From Richelia sinica FACHB-800 (GTDB taxonomy: Bacteria; Cyanobacteriota; Cyanobacteriia; Cyanobacteriales; Nostocaceae), in NCBI RefSeq assembly GCF_014698825.1, contig NZ_JACJTT010000010.1:83431-147430 (forward strand): a DNA stretch of 64,000 nt, given 5' to 3'. The notes below the pieces were generated by a model that made no database searches, was not told the DNA's origin, and was given only the letters and a program-made list of their open reading frames with translations. Below, piece by piece: positions 1-9,489 of the stretch; positions within the stretch are counted from its first letter, which is position 1, and each line of letters starts with the position of its first letter. A program made the translations under genes and the position numbers.

Positions 1-12
1 AGAAAATTTAGT

Positions 13-468
13 ATGACTGTCTACACAACTACTTCCTTAAAGGCAGAACTAAACGAAAGAGGCTGGCGTTTAACTCCCCAGCGTGAAACAATTCTACACA
101 TTTTTCAAGAGCTTCCGCAAGGCGAACATTTAAGTGCAGAGGATCTTTATCATCGCTTAGACAGTGATGGAGAAGGGATTAGTCTGTCAACGATCTATCG
201 GACTTTAAAGCTGATGGCGAGAATGGGGATTTTGCGGGAGTTGGAATTAGGTGAAGGGCATAAACATTATGAAATCAACCAACCTTACCCTCATCACCAT
301 CATCATTTGATTTGTGTAAAATGCAACAGCACAATTGAGTTTAAAAATGACTCAATTTTAAAAATTGGCGCAAAAACTGCCCAAAAAGAAGGTTTTCATT
401 TACTTGACTGCCAGTTAACTATTCATGCGGTGTGTCCAAAGTGCCAAAGGGCATTGATGCCGCTTTAG
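13..468 (+). CDS. furA: Ferric uptake regulator FurA
   Basis: This is a 151-residue Fur-family metalloregulator: an N-terminal winged helix (about residues 8-85) followed by a dimerisation/metal domain. A run of five histidines (about 94-98) leads into C101-V-K-C104, and a second pair is C141-P-K-C144, with C133 between them. This five-cysteine pattern is the one known for Nostoc/Anabaena FurA, which represses iron-uptake and other genes with Fe(II) as corepressor and also responds to redox and haem. The ATG at 13 gives the usual length. The promoter lies mostly outside the window, as only 12 bases precede the start. It converges on a peptidoglycan-binding protein gene whose read-through could make an antisense transcript. 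The paralogues Zur and PerR are unlikely given the close match to the FurA pattern. Confidence 0.95.
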   Translation: MTVYTTTSLKAELNERGWRLTPQRETILHIFQELPQGEHLSAEDLYHRLDSDGEGISLSTIYRTLKLMARMGILRELELGEGHKHYEINQPYPHHHHHLICVKCNSTIEFKNDSILKIGAKTAQKEGFHLLDCQLTIHAVCPKCQRALMPL

Positions 469-578
469 CACTAAATTGAAACCATAAAGCTAATTTAATG
501 CAATGACACCATCAGATCATTTGCCGTTATTGGAGAGCTAATCAACTGGATGGGAATTTTTCTGCTAGATGGCGGATG

Positions 579-1688
579 CTAAAAGCTTCCGCTTCTAATA
601 TCTTTGAGATTAACACCGTAAAATTCTTGAGCTTGCTTAATGGCTTTGGTTGTATCCTTGGACATCACACCATTGAGTGGGCCTTTGTAGAAACCTCGTT
701 CTTGTAGTCTGCGCTGAATTTCCAAGGTATTGAAATCGCTTTTAGGTGATGTTCTCACTAATCTATGTAACTTCGACCGAGTTGTGGGGCCAGCAACACC
801 GTTAACATCTAAATCATGATCCTTTTGAAAGCGGCTAACGGCATCAGCAGTATAAGAGCCATAGTAGCCATTGGGTTCTCCTTCTAGATAACCAGCTTTA
901 ATTAATTGCTCTTGGAGAACTCTCACGGCTTCACCGCGATTACCAAGGCGAAGCTGGTCACGATTAGAAGTCTTTTTGGGTGTTTCTTGAGCACCTCCCA
1001 CTCCCAAGGGGGGTAACTTGGCTAGGGTAGCTGGGCCAACTACACCGTCTGGGGTTAATTTATAAGCTGTTTGGAAGCGTTTCACAGCTTCTTCGGTAAT
1101 GGGTCCGAAAATACCAGTGGCGTTGCCATAATAAAAGCCGGCAATTCTTAAACGTTCTTGTAAAACTCTAACTTTTTCCCCTTCATCTCCTTTGGAGAGA
1201 ATTTGGGTATCTGAGCTTTGTTTGGTGGGAGAGGTATTGGTGCGGGTTGTAGTAGTGACTTGGGTAGTGGGGGGTTTAGTGGTGCTGATGGTTCGAGATT
1301 GGGGTTTTTTCGGCCAAGTTTCTAGTTTTTGCAGTGTAGTGGACTTGGCAACACCGTTAACTGGTAACCCTGCTGCCTGTTGAAAACGTCTGACGGCCGT
1401 TTCTGTGGAAGCATCATATACTTGGGTGATGGGCGCTTGATAAAAACCTGCTTGTTTTAATTTCATTTGCAGATTTCTGACAGAGGGGCCTTGGTCGCCT
1501 TTTTCCAAGGCTAAAACACTACTCACCGCACTGAGGATAGATAAAGTCAGTGCCAGGGGAAGCATATATTTCCAGGCTTTGCTGGAAAGCCGCTTCCAGT
1601 CTGGTGCTACAGAACTAAGGCACACCAATTCATGAGATGCGCTGTCTTCATAGGCGAAAGCCAAGTGTAAATAAGCGAGATTCTCCAT
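579..1688 (-). CDS. Peptidoglycan-binding repeat protein
   Basis: The 369-residue product has one hydrophobic segment (about 40-60) that anchors or exports it, followed by three full PG_binding_1 repeats (about 63-123, 167-225 and 247-308) and a fourth incomplete repeat at the C-terminus. Each full repeat has the L-x-x-G-x-x-G-x-x-V-x-x-L-Q start and an A-V-x-x-F-Q centre. The linkers are rich in Thr, Ser and Pro. It probably binds cell wall; no catalytic domain is visible. It starts 18 bp after cobN with an AGGAAA ribosome site, so the two are likely cotranscribed. It is the positional counterpart of Anabaena alr1690, whose transcript reads through into an antisense RNA of furA. Its 3' end lies 110 bp from the furA stop with no strong terminator between. 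Confidence 0.85.
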   Translation of the reverse strand: MENLAYLHLAFAYEDSASHELVCLSSVAPDWKRLSSKAWKYMLPLALTLSILSAVSSVLALEKGDQGPSVRNLQMKLKQAGFYQAPITQVYDASTETAVRRFQQAAGLPVNGVAKSTTLQKLETWPKKPQSRTISTTKPPTTQVTTTTRTNTSPTKQSSDTQILSKGDEGEKVRVLQERLRIAGFYYGNATGIFGPITEEAVKRFQTAYKLTPDGVVGPATLAKLPPLGVGGAQETPKKTSNRDQLRLGNRGEAVRVLQEQLIKAGYLEGEPNGYYGSYTADAVSRFQKDHDLDVNGVAGPTTRSKLHRLVRTSPKSDFNTLEIQRRLQERGFYKGPLNGVMSKDTTKAIKQAQEFYGVNLKDIRSGSF

Positions 1689-1706
1689 TTTTGTTTCCTA
1701 AAGCAC

Positions 1707-4700
1707 TTACTTTTCTTCGATGGCAGCTTCTGCTTGATGTACTAAATTTCGTAGATTTTCCAGTGTTTCTATACTTACATCCTGCCATAAATGGCGTTGA
1801 TGTGCTTCTAGTAATCTTTCAGCAATGTCACGTAATGCCCAAGGATTATGTTGTTGAATGAATCCACAGACTACAGAATCTTGTAAATATGCCTCCATGA
1901 TGCCCTGATACATATGGTCTTCTACGCAGTTAGCTGTAGCATCGTAGGCGAATAAAAAATCGACGGTAGCTGCCATTTCAAATGCACCTTTATAGCCGTG
2001 ACGCATCGCGCCGGCAATCCATTTAGGATTTACGACGCGGGAACGATATACCCGTGCAATTTCTGCGGAGAGTTGGCGGACTTTGGGTTGAGCAGGTGTG
2101 GAATTGTCTCCAAAATAGGTGTGGGGGTTTTTCCCTTGGAGAGAGCGCACCGCTGCTGTTAATCCACCTTGAAATTGATAATAATCGTCGGAATCGAGTA
2201 AATCATGTTCGCGATTGTCTTGATTGTGCAACACTATTTGCATTTGTAGCAAGCGTTGCTGAAATGCTTCGGGAGAGGTGACAGGAATGCCCTTGTCTGT
2301 TCCCTGATTACCGGGATAGGCGTAACAACTCCAATTCAGATAAGCACGGGCTAAGTCTTGGTCATCTTGCCAGTTTTGGGAGGCAATTAAGCCTTGGAGT
2401 CCAGCACCGTAAGCACCGGGTTGGGAGCCAAAAACACGGTAGAGCGATCGCTCTGTGGCTGTTTCTACAGGTAAACCCTGTTGTATCCAAGACATCTGGT
2501 CTTGGCGGACTGTGGCGGCTAGGGGGTTATCTTCGGCTGGTTCATCTAGGGCGGCTACCGCTGCCACAGCTTGGGAAAATAAATCGATTAAATTGGGGAA
2601 GGCATCCCGAAAAAATCCAGAAATTCTTAAGGTGACATCAACACGGGGGCGGCCTAAGTATGATAATGGCAAAATCTCAAAATCTACGACTCGTCTAGCT
2701 GCACCATCCCAGACAGGTTGGACACCAATTAACGCTAATGCCTCGGCAATGTCATCTCCACCAGTCCGCATGGTCGCAGTTCCCCACAGGGATAAACCTA
2801 AGGTTTTTGGATACTCACCATGTTCTTGGGTGTAAGTTTCAATTAAGGTTTCGGCGGCTTTTCTGCCTACATCCCAAGCTGTTTCTGTGGGGATGGCACG
2901 AATATCAACAGCATAAAAGTTTTTACCTGTGGGTAGCACTTCCGGGCGACCCCTGGTAGGTGCACCAGAAGCCGCACTAGGGACGTATTTTCCATCTAAG
3001 CCCCGTAAGAGGTTGGTGATTTCTAGTTCCGTTTGCTGGAGGTCTGGAAGGAGTTTGCTGGCAATCCAGTGAAGAGTGCGGTTGATTTCTGGGTATTGGT
3101 GGGTGGGAGGGGTATTGGTGATGATTTCCTCCACGAAAGTAGCGGCTTGTGTTTCCAGCAGTGCCACCACATCGCCAATGGTGCGGCAGGATTTAAGGTT
3201 AGCTTCTAGGTGTAAAGGTGCTGTGTGACTTTGGGGTAGGGTGAAGTGGGTGGAGAAATTTGTAGTTAAAGGGTCGAAGTCTAAACCCCAATCTTGAGCG
3301 ATCGCACGGGTGAAGCCGATAGAATAACGATTAGGAATGCGAGCGATGGCCACGATTAAATCTCGCAGTTGTCGATCTTGGGGACATTGACCAAAAATAT
3401 GTAAGCCATCCCGGATTTGGGCTTCTTTTAATTCGCACAGATAACCATCTAGAGAATTTAAGATTGATGATTCAAAGTTGGCAATATCCTGTGCTTCCTT
3501 AATTCCCAAATCCCGATAAAGATTTTCTTTAATCACCAATTCCCGAATGCGATCGCCTAAAGTAGATAGGCGTGACGGATCTAAACTTTCTGCTTCATAA
3601 TACTCATCTATTAAATTTTCCACCTGCTGCAAAGCCCCATAGAGTTCAGCGCGGGTCATGGGTGGTGTGAGGTGGTCAATAATTACAGCTTGGGCCCGAC
3701 GTTTGGCTTGGGAACCTTCACCAGGGTCATTCACAATAAATGGGTAGAGGTGGGGCATGGGGCCAAAAGCCACTTCTGAATAACAATTACTCGATAACGC
3801 CACACTTTTACCTGGTAGCCATTCCAAATTGCCATGTTTTCCCACATGAACTACCGCATCTGCACCAAAACAAGAGTCATGTTTTTGCCGCAGCCAATGA
3901 TAAAAAGCTAAATAATGATGGGTTGGTGGCAAATCTGGCGCGTGATAATTCAAGCTAGGGTCAATATCATAACCCCGCGATGGTTGTACCCCGACAAAGA
4001 CGTTGCCCAATTGCACACCAGCAATGGGAATGGCTGAAGCAAAATACCCTGTATCTATTTCTCCATCACCAGGTAAACCCCAACGGGCAATTATTCCTTC
4101 CTGGACAACTGGTGGTAAGGTCGCAAAATACTCTTGATATTCTCCCCAGCTTAAACTCTGCTGTACAGGTTTCCAGTCCCTTCCCTCTGGGTCGTTGGTA
4201 ACACCATCAGTTAGCAGTTGAATTAACTCGTCTCCAGTGGCAGGAATATTATCTACTTGATACCCAGCCAACTTTAAAGCCTGGAGAATTTCTACACAAC
4301 TAGCTGGAGTATCTAAACCCACACCATTAGCCAAACGACCGTTGGTATTGGGATAATTAGCCAAAATTAAAGCTATACGCCGTTCCTGGGGTGGTTTGTG
4401 GCGGAGATTGGCCCAGTTGGCAGCTAATTGGGCTACAAATTCAATGCGATCGCTCACTGGTTCATAAACTACCACATCTGTCTCTAAATCCAAATTCCGA
4501 GTTTGTAAGGATTTAAATGAAACTGCACGGCTAATAATTCTGCCATCTACTTCCGGTAAAGCCACATTCATCGCTATGTCACGGGGAGTCAGCCCTTGCA
4601 TCTGTGACTCCCACTGTTCCACAGAACTAGCGCACAAAATCACCTGCAACACAGGTACATTTAATTTTTCCCACAGTTCTGTTTCTGGGGTTTCCGTGTC

Positions 4701-5549
4701 TAACCGAGCTAGGGAAAAACTGGTAGTATTTAATAATACTGAAATAGGTTCTAGATCCTTCGGGTGAAATAACTCTTGTAATTCTTCACTGACATTTGCT
4801 TCCCGTAAGGAAGAAACAAACACAGGTACAGGGTGTAAATTTTTCTGTACCAAAGCTGTACATAAAGCATCTATAACCTTGATATTCCCTGCCAAATAAT
4901 GAGCGCGATAAAAGAGGATACCAACTTTAGCTGAGGTAGAGGAAACGTCAGAAATTGATAATTTGTAATTTTCATCCAGTTCTGCCATCTCCCGTCTTAA
5001 TTTCCACTCATAGAAACCTACACGGGGAACGCTTCGGGGTGGGTTAGGGTGAAAATTAGTGGACAAACAATTATCAGTAACAAATTTGAGGGCATTGACA
5101 AAATTTTCCACACCCCCTTCACTAAAGTAGCGCCAGACTTGGTTAACAATACTTATAGAAATTGTTGATTGAGACATTAAATCTGGATCAAGAGCATCGT
5201 CTCCTGGCATTACAATTAGGGTTGTACTATTACGTTGCACAATTTCTTGAACAACCTCTAAACCGTAAGACCAGTAAGCACGTCCCCCTAATAGACGCAA
5301 AATAATTACTTGGGCAGATTCTAAGACTTGTTCGCTATAAGCATCTATAGTGATTTGTTGCTGTAGTTGTAGGAGGTTAGCAACTCTGAATGCGGGAAAG
5401 TTAGGAGGTAATTTGGAAACCGCAGCTGCCAGAGTTTGAATATCAGTATCAGCAGATGTAATTAATACTAAAGGAGCCGGAGTTTGCTCAACAAAAATTA
5501 CACCTTCTGACTGATTCCATCCTACCGATGAGGTATTTATACGATGCAT
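1707..5549 (-). CDS. cobN: Cobaltochelatase subunit CobN
   Basis: This 1280-residue protein is the large subunit of the aerobic-type cobalt chelatase, which inserts cobalt into the corrin ring during B12 synthesis. It belongs to the CobN/ChlH/BchH superfamily. The N-terminus (EGVIFVEQTPAPLVLITSAD) and the HVGKHGNLEWLPGKS and MRTGGDDIAEALALIGV regions match cyanobacterial CobN rather than the magnesium chelatase ChlH, and the length is normal. The ATG at 5549 gives the usual N-terminus. It is divergent from a GAF histidine kinase, with fewer than 95 bp between the likely starts, so there is no room for a cobalamin riboswitch. It is followed 18 bp downstream by the peptidoglycan-binding gene. 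Confidence 0.93.
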   Translation of the reverse strand: MHRINTSSVGWNQSEGVIFVEQTPAPLVLITSADTDIQTLAAAVSKLPPNFPAFRVANLLQLQQQITIDAYSEQVLESAQVIILRLLGGRAYWSYGLEVVQEIVQRNSTTLIVMPGDDALDPDLMSQSTISISIVNQVWRYFSEGGVENFVNALKFVTDNCLSTNFHPNPPRSVPRVGFYEWKLRREMAELDENYKLSISDVSSTSAKVGILFYRAHYLAGNIKVIDALCTALVQKNLHPVPVFVSSLREANVSEELQELFHPKDLEPISVLLNTTSFSLARLDTETPETELWEKLNVPVLQVILCASSVEQWESQMQGLTPRDIAMNVALPEVDGRIISRAVSFKSLQTRNLDLETDVVVYEPVSDRIEFVAQLAANWANLRHKPPQERRIALILANYPNTNGRLANGVGLDTPASCVEILQALKLAGYQVDNIPATGDELIQLLTDGVTNDPEGRDWKPVQQSLSWGEYQEYFATLPPVVQEGIIARWGLPGDGEIDTGYFASAIPIAGVQLGNVFVGVQPSRGYDIDPSLNYHAPDLPPTHHYLAFYHWLRQKHDSCFGADAVVHVGKHGNLEWLPGKSVALSSNCYSEVAFGPMPHLYPFIVNDPGEGSQAKRRAQAVIIDHLTPPMTRAELYGALQQVENLIDEYYEAESLDPSRLSTLGDRIRELVIKENLYRDLGIKEAQDIANFESSILNSLDGYLCELKEAQIRDGLHIFGQCPQDRQLRDLIVAIARIPNRYSIGFTRAIAQDWGLDFDPLTTNFSTHFTLPQSHTAPLHLEANLKSCRTIGDVVALLETQAATFVEEIITNTPPTHQYPEINRTLHWIASKLLPDLQQTELEITNLLRGLDGKYVPSAASGAPTRGRPEVLPTGKNFYAVDIRAIPTETAWDVGRKAAETLIETYTQEHGEYPKTLGLSLWGTATMRTGGDDIAEALALIGVQPVWDGAARRVVDFEILPLSYLGRPRVDVTLRISGFFRDAFPNLIDLFSQAVAAVAALDEPAEDNPLAATVRQDQMSWIQQGLPVETATERSLYRVFGSQPGAYGAGLQGLIASQNWQDDQDLARAYLNWSCYAYPGNQGTDKGIPVTSPEAFQQRLLQMQIVLHNQDNREHDLLDSDDYYQFQGGLTAAVRSLQGKNPHTYFGDNSTPAQPKVRQLSAEIARVYRSRVVNPKWIAGAMRHGYKGAFEMAATVDFLFAYDATANCVEDHMYQGIMEAYLQDSVVCGFIQQHNPWALRDIAERLLEAHQRHLWQDVSIETLENLRNLVHQAEAAIEEK

Positions 5550-5641
5550 AAAATTGTGTGATCACCTTAAACTATTGGTTAGTACACAAGCAAAATAGAC
5601 ATTTTTCACCAGCATTTAGCCCCTCTCCCCAGACTTTTACA

Positions 5642-7624
5642 ATGCTTATCTCTCCTGAATTGGGCTTTTCTCGAACCTTACCTTTGAGTGTATTTAATCA
5701 GCTTAGGGAATTGTTAGAACAAATGGCCCAAGCTGTAGAAAATGTCACTGTGGTACTGACGGAAGCTGTACTGGCGAGAATTTGTTTACCACTAGAATGG
5801 GAAAGGCAGAAATTTACACTAGTTGTCTCAGAACAATTCAGTGCGCTGTTACTGGGTAAGCAGGAGGATGGAGGGGAAAATGGAGAAGAAAACGGTGAAA
5901 AACCAGGGGAAAGCCGAATAGTATCGAAAAACAAGGAAATTCAGCATTTACTATTAAATACAACCTTGACCTTTAATGCTGAAGCGATCGCCTCATTTAT
6001 TTCTAAACTTAAAAATTGCTTTGACATTTATTCCTCAACATACCATAGTCTCGAAAATTACAAGCAAATTATCCGCACCAATGATTCCACTAAGCAAAGT
6101 CAATTCACACTATTATTATTAGAACATTTCCTCCCATCAGTTAAGCCCAGCACCACTGTCAATGAACAAGTAGTCAACACAGATTGTGATGCTTGTGCAG
6201 AAATAGAAGCAGCCTTGAATAAAAAGATTGCTCAAGAGCAACTATTAAATCAGGTGACAACCCAAATCCGCAAAAGTTTAGATTTGGGAGTTATTATGGC
6301 CACGGCCTTGACCCAAGTGCGGGAGTTTTTAGGTTTAGATCGATTAGTAATTTATCAATTTGAACCTGCTAAAGTTAAGTATCCATTTCAGTTACATAAA
6401 ACAGGAGAATATAGTTCTATTGCTCCAATAGAACCAAAAAATACTGGCTATGTTCTCTACGAAGCCCGTGCCACAGAAGCAATTCCCTCGGTGTTAAATG
6501 TGCCCACAGATGAATGTGTGGATAAAAATGATCGCTGTTGGGATAAATATCGATGTGGTTTTACTTTGGTGGTAGACGATGTAGAAAAGACCTATGGTTT
6601 AGAAACTTGTTTTTTAGAATTTCTGCAAAAAAATCAAATTCGAGCCAAGTTAGCTACCCCAATTATGTTTGAACAGACATTATGGGGATTGTTAATTGCT
6701 CATCAATGTCATGCACCCCATCAATGGACAGACAATGAGAAAAGTTTATTGAATGCCATCGCGGAACAATTAGCGATTGCCATTCATCAAACAGAATTAA
6801 TGCGATCGCTTGGAGATGCAGCACGTAAACTCACTAAGGAAAAACAAACCTTAGAACAAAGGGTAGTGGAACGAACCATTGCCCTGAGGGAAGCATTATT
6901 AGCAGCAGAAGCCGCAAGTCGCTTAAGAAATGAATTTTTAGCCACTATTAGCCATGAATTACTCACACCGCTCACCTATGTAATTGGCATGTCTTCCACC
7001 TTATTACGGTGGCCTTTAGGTGAGTTAAGTCAGAGGCAAAGAGATTATTTACAAACCATACATGACAGTGGCGAACATTTACTAGAAATGATTAATGACA
7101 TCCTGGATTTGTCACAAATCGAAGCAGGAAAAACAGTATTAAATATTTCTGAATTTTCATTAATCGAAATAGCCCAGGAAACCGCAGAAGCCTTACGAGA
7201 AAAGGCCGAACATGAAAAAGTCACCCTCAAACTAGATTTACAAATCCATCCTCCACGCGATCGCTTTACCGCAGACCTGGGTAGAGTAGAACAGATTATC
7301 TGGAATCTTGTTTCTAATGCCATTAAATTTACCCCAGAAGATGGTGTAGTTACCTTACGTTTATGGGTAGAAGATGACACAGCTATCTTTCAAGTAGAAG
7401 ACACAGGAATTGGCATACCGGAAGAGCAGTTACCCCGACTTTTTGAAAAGTTTCAACAATTAGACACACCCTATCGTCGTCGTTACGAAGGTACAGGACT
7501 TGGTTTAGCTTTAACGAAGCAATTAGTTGAGCTACATCGAGGACGAATTGAGGTAGAATCAACAGTTGGCATTGGTTCAATATTTACGATCTGGATTCCT
7601 AATCAATTAAAAATTAAAAATTAG
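5642..7624 (+). CDS. GAF-domain sensor histidine kinase, possible cyanobacteriochrome
   Basis: With the ATG at 5642 the product has 660 residues; the frame is open from 5558, but that start would nearly abut cobN and adds low-complexity sequence. An unassigned N-terminal region (1-190) precedes a GAF domain (about 205-390), a short coiled coil, a HisKA domain with phosphoacceptor H438 (SHELLTPL) and a HATPase_c domain with N, G1 (DTGIGI) and G2 (GTGLGLA) boxes. There is no membrane segment, so it should be cytoplasmic. In the GAF, D297-R-C299-W followed 24 residues later by C323-F resembles the two-cysteine layout of DXCF cyanobacteriochromes, with Phe where His usually follows the canonical cysteine. 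Bilin binding is inference. No response regulator is adjacent; nanE follows after 20 bp. Confidence 0.85.
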   Translation: MLISPELGFSRTLPLSVFNQLRELLEQMAQAVENVTVVLTEAVLARICLPLEWERQKFTLVVSEQFSALLLGKQEDGGENGEENGEKPGESRIVSKNKEIQHLLLNTTLTFNAEAIASFISKLKNCFDIYSSTYHSLENYKQIIRTNDSTKQSQFTLLLLEHFLPSVKPSTTVNEQVVNTDCDACAEIEAALNKKIAQEQLLNQVTTQIRKSLDLGVIMATALTQVREFLGLDRLVIYQFEPAKVKYPFQLHKTGEYSSIAPIEPKNTGYVLYEARATEAIPSVLNVPTDECVDKNDRCWDKYRCGFTLVVDDVEKTYGLETCFLEFLQKNQIRAKLATPIMFEQTLWGLLIAHQCHAPHQWTDNEKSLLNAIAEQLAIAIHQTELMRSLGDAARKLTKEKQTLEQRVVERTIALREALLAAEAASRLRNEFLATISHELLTPLTYVIGMSSTLLRWPLGELSQRQRDYLQTIHDSGEHLLEMINDILDLSQIEAGKTVLNISEFSLIEIAQETAEALREKAEHEKVTLKLDLQIHPPRDRFTADLGRVEQIIWNLVSNAIKFTPEDGVVTLRLWVEDDTAIFQVEDTGIGIPEEQLPRLFEKFQQLDTPYRRRYEGTGLGLALTKQLVELHRGRIEVESTVGIGSIFTIWIPNQLKIKN

Positions 7625-7644
7625 CCAGTAAAAATAACAAACAA

Positions 7645-8319
7645 ATGATTAATTTACCCAAAGGATTAATAATTTCTTGTCAAGCACCAGTCAATTCTCC
7701 TTTACATCATCCCATGATCATTGCAGCCATGGCCCAAGCTGCTGTAAATAATGGTGCAGTTGCCGTGAGAATTGATACACCTGATCATATTCAAGCTGTG
7801 AGAGAAAAAGTCGATGTACCAATAATTGGTTTATGGAAACAAGTTATACCCAATTATGATGTTTATATTACACCCCAATTTCATCATGCTGTAGCTGTAG
7901 CTGAAGCAGGGGCAGATATTATTGCCATTGATGCAACTATCAGAAATCGTCCTGGTCATGAAACAGTAGCAGAAATCATCACCCGCATTCACCAGGAATT
8001 AGGAAAACCAGTCATGGCAGATGTGGATACAATTGCATCTGCAAAATTAGCAGTAGAAGCAGGTGCAGATATTGTCGGGACTACTTTATTTGGGTATACA
8101 GGAGAAACTAAAAATTGCACTCCTCCTGGTTGGGAATTACTCAAGCAAATTGTCGAAAACCTTGATGTTTTTACTATTTGTGAAGGGGGAATTTCTGCTC
8201 CAGAAATGGCCAGAAAAGCTTTAGATTTAGGTGCAGATGCAGTGGTAGTTGGCACGGCAATTACTGGCATCGATTTGTTAGTGCAAGCTTATCATTTATC
8301 AGTTATGAATCAGAGATAA
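7645..8319 (+). CDS. nanE: N-acylglucosamine-6-phosphate 2-epimerase (NanE)
   Basis: This 224-residue TIM-barrel enzyme of the NanE family interconverts ManNAc-6-phosphate and GlcNAc-6-phosphate. Family signatures are visible: the start LPKGLIISCQAP, G-L-W-K-Q (about 64-68), the DATIRNRPG segment and the C-terminal phosphate-binding ADAVVVGTAITG. Length is typical. It lies 20 bp after the histidine kinase gene and may share its transcript. No sialic-acid catabolic genes (nanA, nanK) are adjacent, so its role is more likely in amino-sugar or wall recycling. The murQ gene 12 kb away makes the same GlcNAc-6-phosphate. Confidence 0.9.
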   Translation: MINLPKGLIISCQAPVNSPLHHPMIIAAMAQAAVNNGAVAVRIDTPDHIQAVREKVDVPIIGLWKQVIPNYDVYITPQFHHAVAVAEAGADIIAIDATIRNRPGHETVAEIITRIHQELGKPVMADVDTIASAKLAVEAGADIVGTTLFGYTGETKNCTPPGWELLKQIVENLDVFTICEGGISAPEMARKALDLGADAVVVGTAITGIDLLVQAYHLSVMNQR

Positions 8320-8393
8320 TTGTTAGTTTTTGAAAAAATTAACTTGCTTTTAACTTGTGACAAATAGTTAAATTTCTCTGACCGTCAATTCTG

Positions 8394-9380
8394 GTGATGA
8401 CATTATTTTATCTGCGAATTATAGTATTGATTGCCACTACTTTGTATCAAGCGATCGCTTGTTGGCTAGAAGATTGCACACCTCCACCAGGCCAGCGAGT
8501 AGATATAGGAGGTTACCATTTGCACTATGTCACGGCTGGTACAGGATATCCAACTATCGTTGTAGATCATAGTTTGGGTGGAGTTGAGGGTTATCTGCTA
8601 CTGGAAGAATTAGCAAAACTCTCACGGGTCTGTATCTATGACCGAGCAGGTTTTGGTTGGAGCGATATTAGTCCCTATCCTCGGACTAGCAATCAAATTG
8701 TCACGGAACTTGATACCATGCTGACCCGTGCTGGATTAGAACCACCTTATATTCTCGTGGGTAATTCCTTTGGTAGCTACAATATGCGTCTTTATGCCCA
8801 CCGATTTCCCGAAAAAGTCATGGGACTCGTACTTACTGATGGTTTGCATGAATCCAGGATGTTACAAATGGGTCTTGCTCTTAAAGGACTACAACTATTT
8901 TTTATATCGGGTTTTCTCATGTCTATTTTCGGGTCTGGATTAGGGCTAATTAGAGTTATGAATTTGTTGGGAGTGTTTGAATTAATCAAGCCAGAACTGC
9001 GGAATTTTTCCACTGCATCTCTTCAGCCCGTAAAACGCTCTTTTTGTCGCCCTAAACACTGGTTGACCATGACACAAGAAATTCTCAATTTAACTACAAG
9101 TGGTCGCCAAATGTTTTGTGCTAATAATTTGCAGAATCTACCCATTGTCAGTATCAAAGCTCAGTCTTTTTTCAAAGTTTCTCTCATCACTGCCTTGATA
9201 CCTTTGAAAGCAGCGAATCAATTACGAGAGCAGATACAGCTTGAGTTAATAAAACTTTCCACTAACTGCATTCAATTAGATGCCGAAAACAGCGGTCATT
9301 TTGTTTGGATTGATCAACCAGATGTCATTACCAAAGCCGTTAAGTTGCTGTTGAAATCGGTAAATGAAAATAATCACTAG
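8394..9380 (+). CDS. Alpha/beta hydrolase
   Basis: The 328-residue protein has an N-terminal hydrophobic stretch (about 3-22; signal or anchor) followed by an alpha/beta-hydrolase fold. The nucleophile elbow is G-N-S-F-G (about residues 123-127), an oxyanion-loop HSLGG lies at about 60, and the probable catalytic histidine is in NSGHFVW near the C-terminus (about 304). The start is GTG at 8394 followed directly by ATG at 8397; either is possible. Substrate cannot be inferred. It ends 50 bp before a perfect palindrome that probably terminates both it and the facing nitroreductase gene. Confidence 0.75.
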   Translation: MMTLFYLRIIVLIATTLYQAIACWLEDCTPPPGQRVDIGGYHLHYVTAGTGYPTIVVDHSLGGVEGYLLLEELAKLSRVCIYDRAGFGWSDISPYPRTSNQIVTELDTMLTRAGLEPPYILVGNSFGSYNMRLYAHRFPEKVMGLVLTDGLHESRMLQMGLALKGLQLFFISGFLMSIFGSGLGLIRVMNLLGVFELIKPELRNFSTASLQPVKRSFCRPKHWLTMTQEILNLTTSGRQMFCANNLQNLPIVSIKAQSFFKVSLITALIPLKAANQLREQIQLELIKLSTNCIQLDAENSGHFVWIDQPDVITKAVKLLLKSVNENNH

Positions 9381-9430
9381 CTTGCACTACCTCCTGCCAT
9401 GTTTTCGTTTCGTATCACATAAAGTTAAGT

Positions 9431-9457
9431 AGAGACGTTACATGTAACGTCTCTTTT
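9431..9457. terminator. Perfect palindromic hairpin, bidirectional terminator
   Basis: Bases 9431-9454 form a perfect 24-bp palindrome with half-site AGAGACGTTACA, followed by a short T run. It sits between two convergent genes (hydrolase and nitroreductase), as expected for a shared terminator. The same kind of GTAGAGAC hairpin recurs after murQ. Confidence 0.7.
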
Positions 9458-9489
9458 GATATGCAAATTACCTTGAATACAAAAATTGC

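Noticed and set aside
5550..5641. Cobalamin riboswitch upstream of cobN
   Set aside because: The space to the divergent kinase gene is under 95 bp and shows no B12-box-like sequence; a riboswitch of about 200 bases cannot fit.
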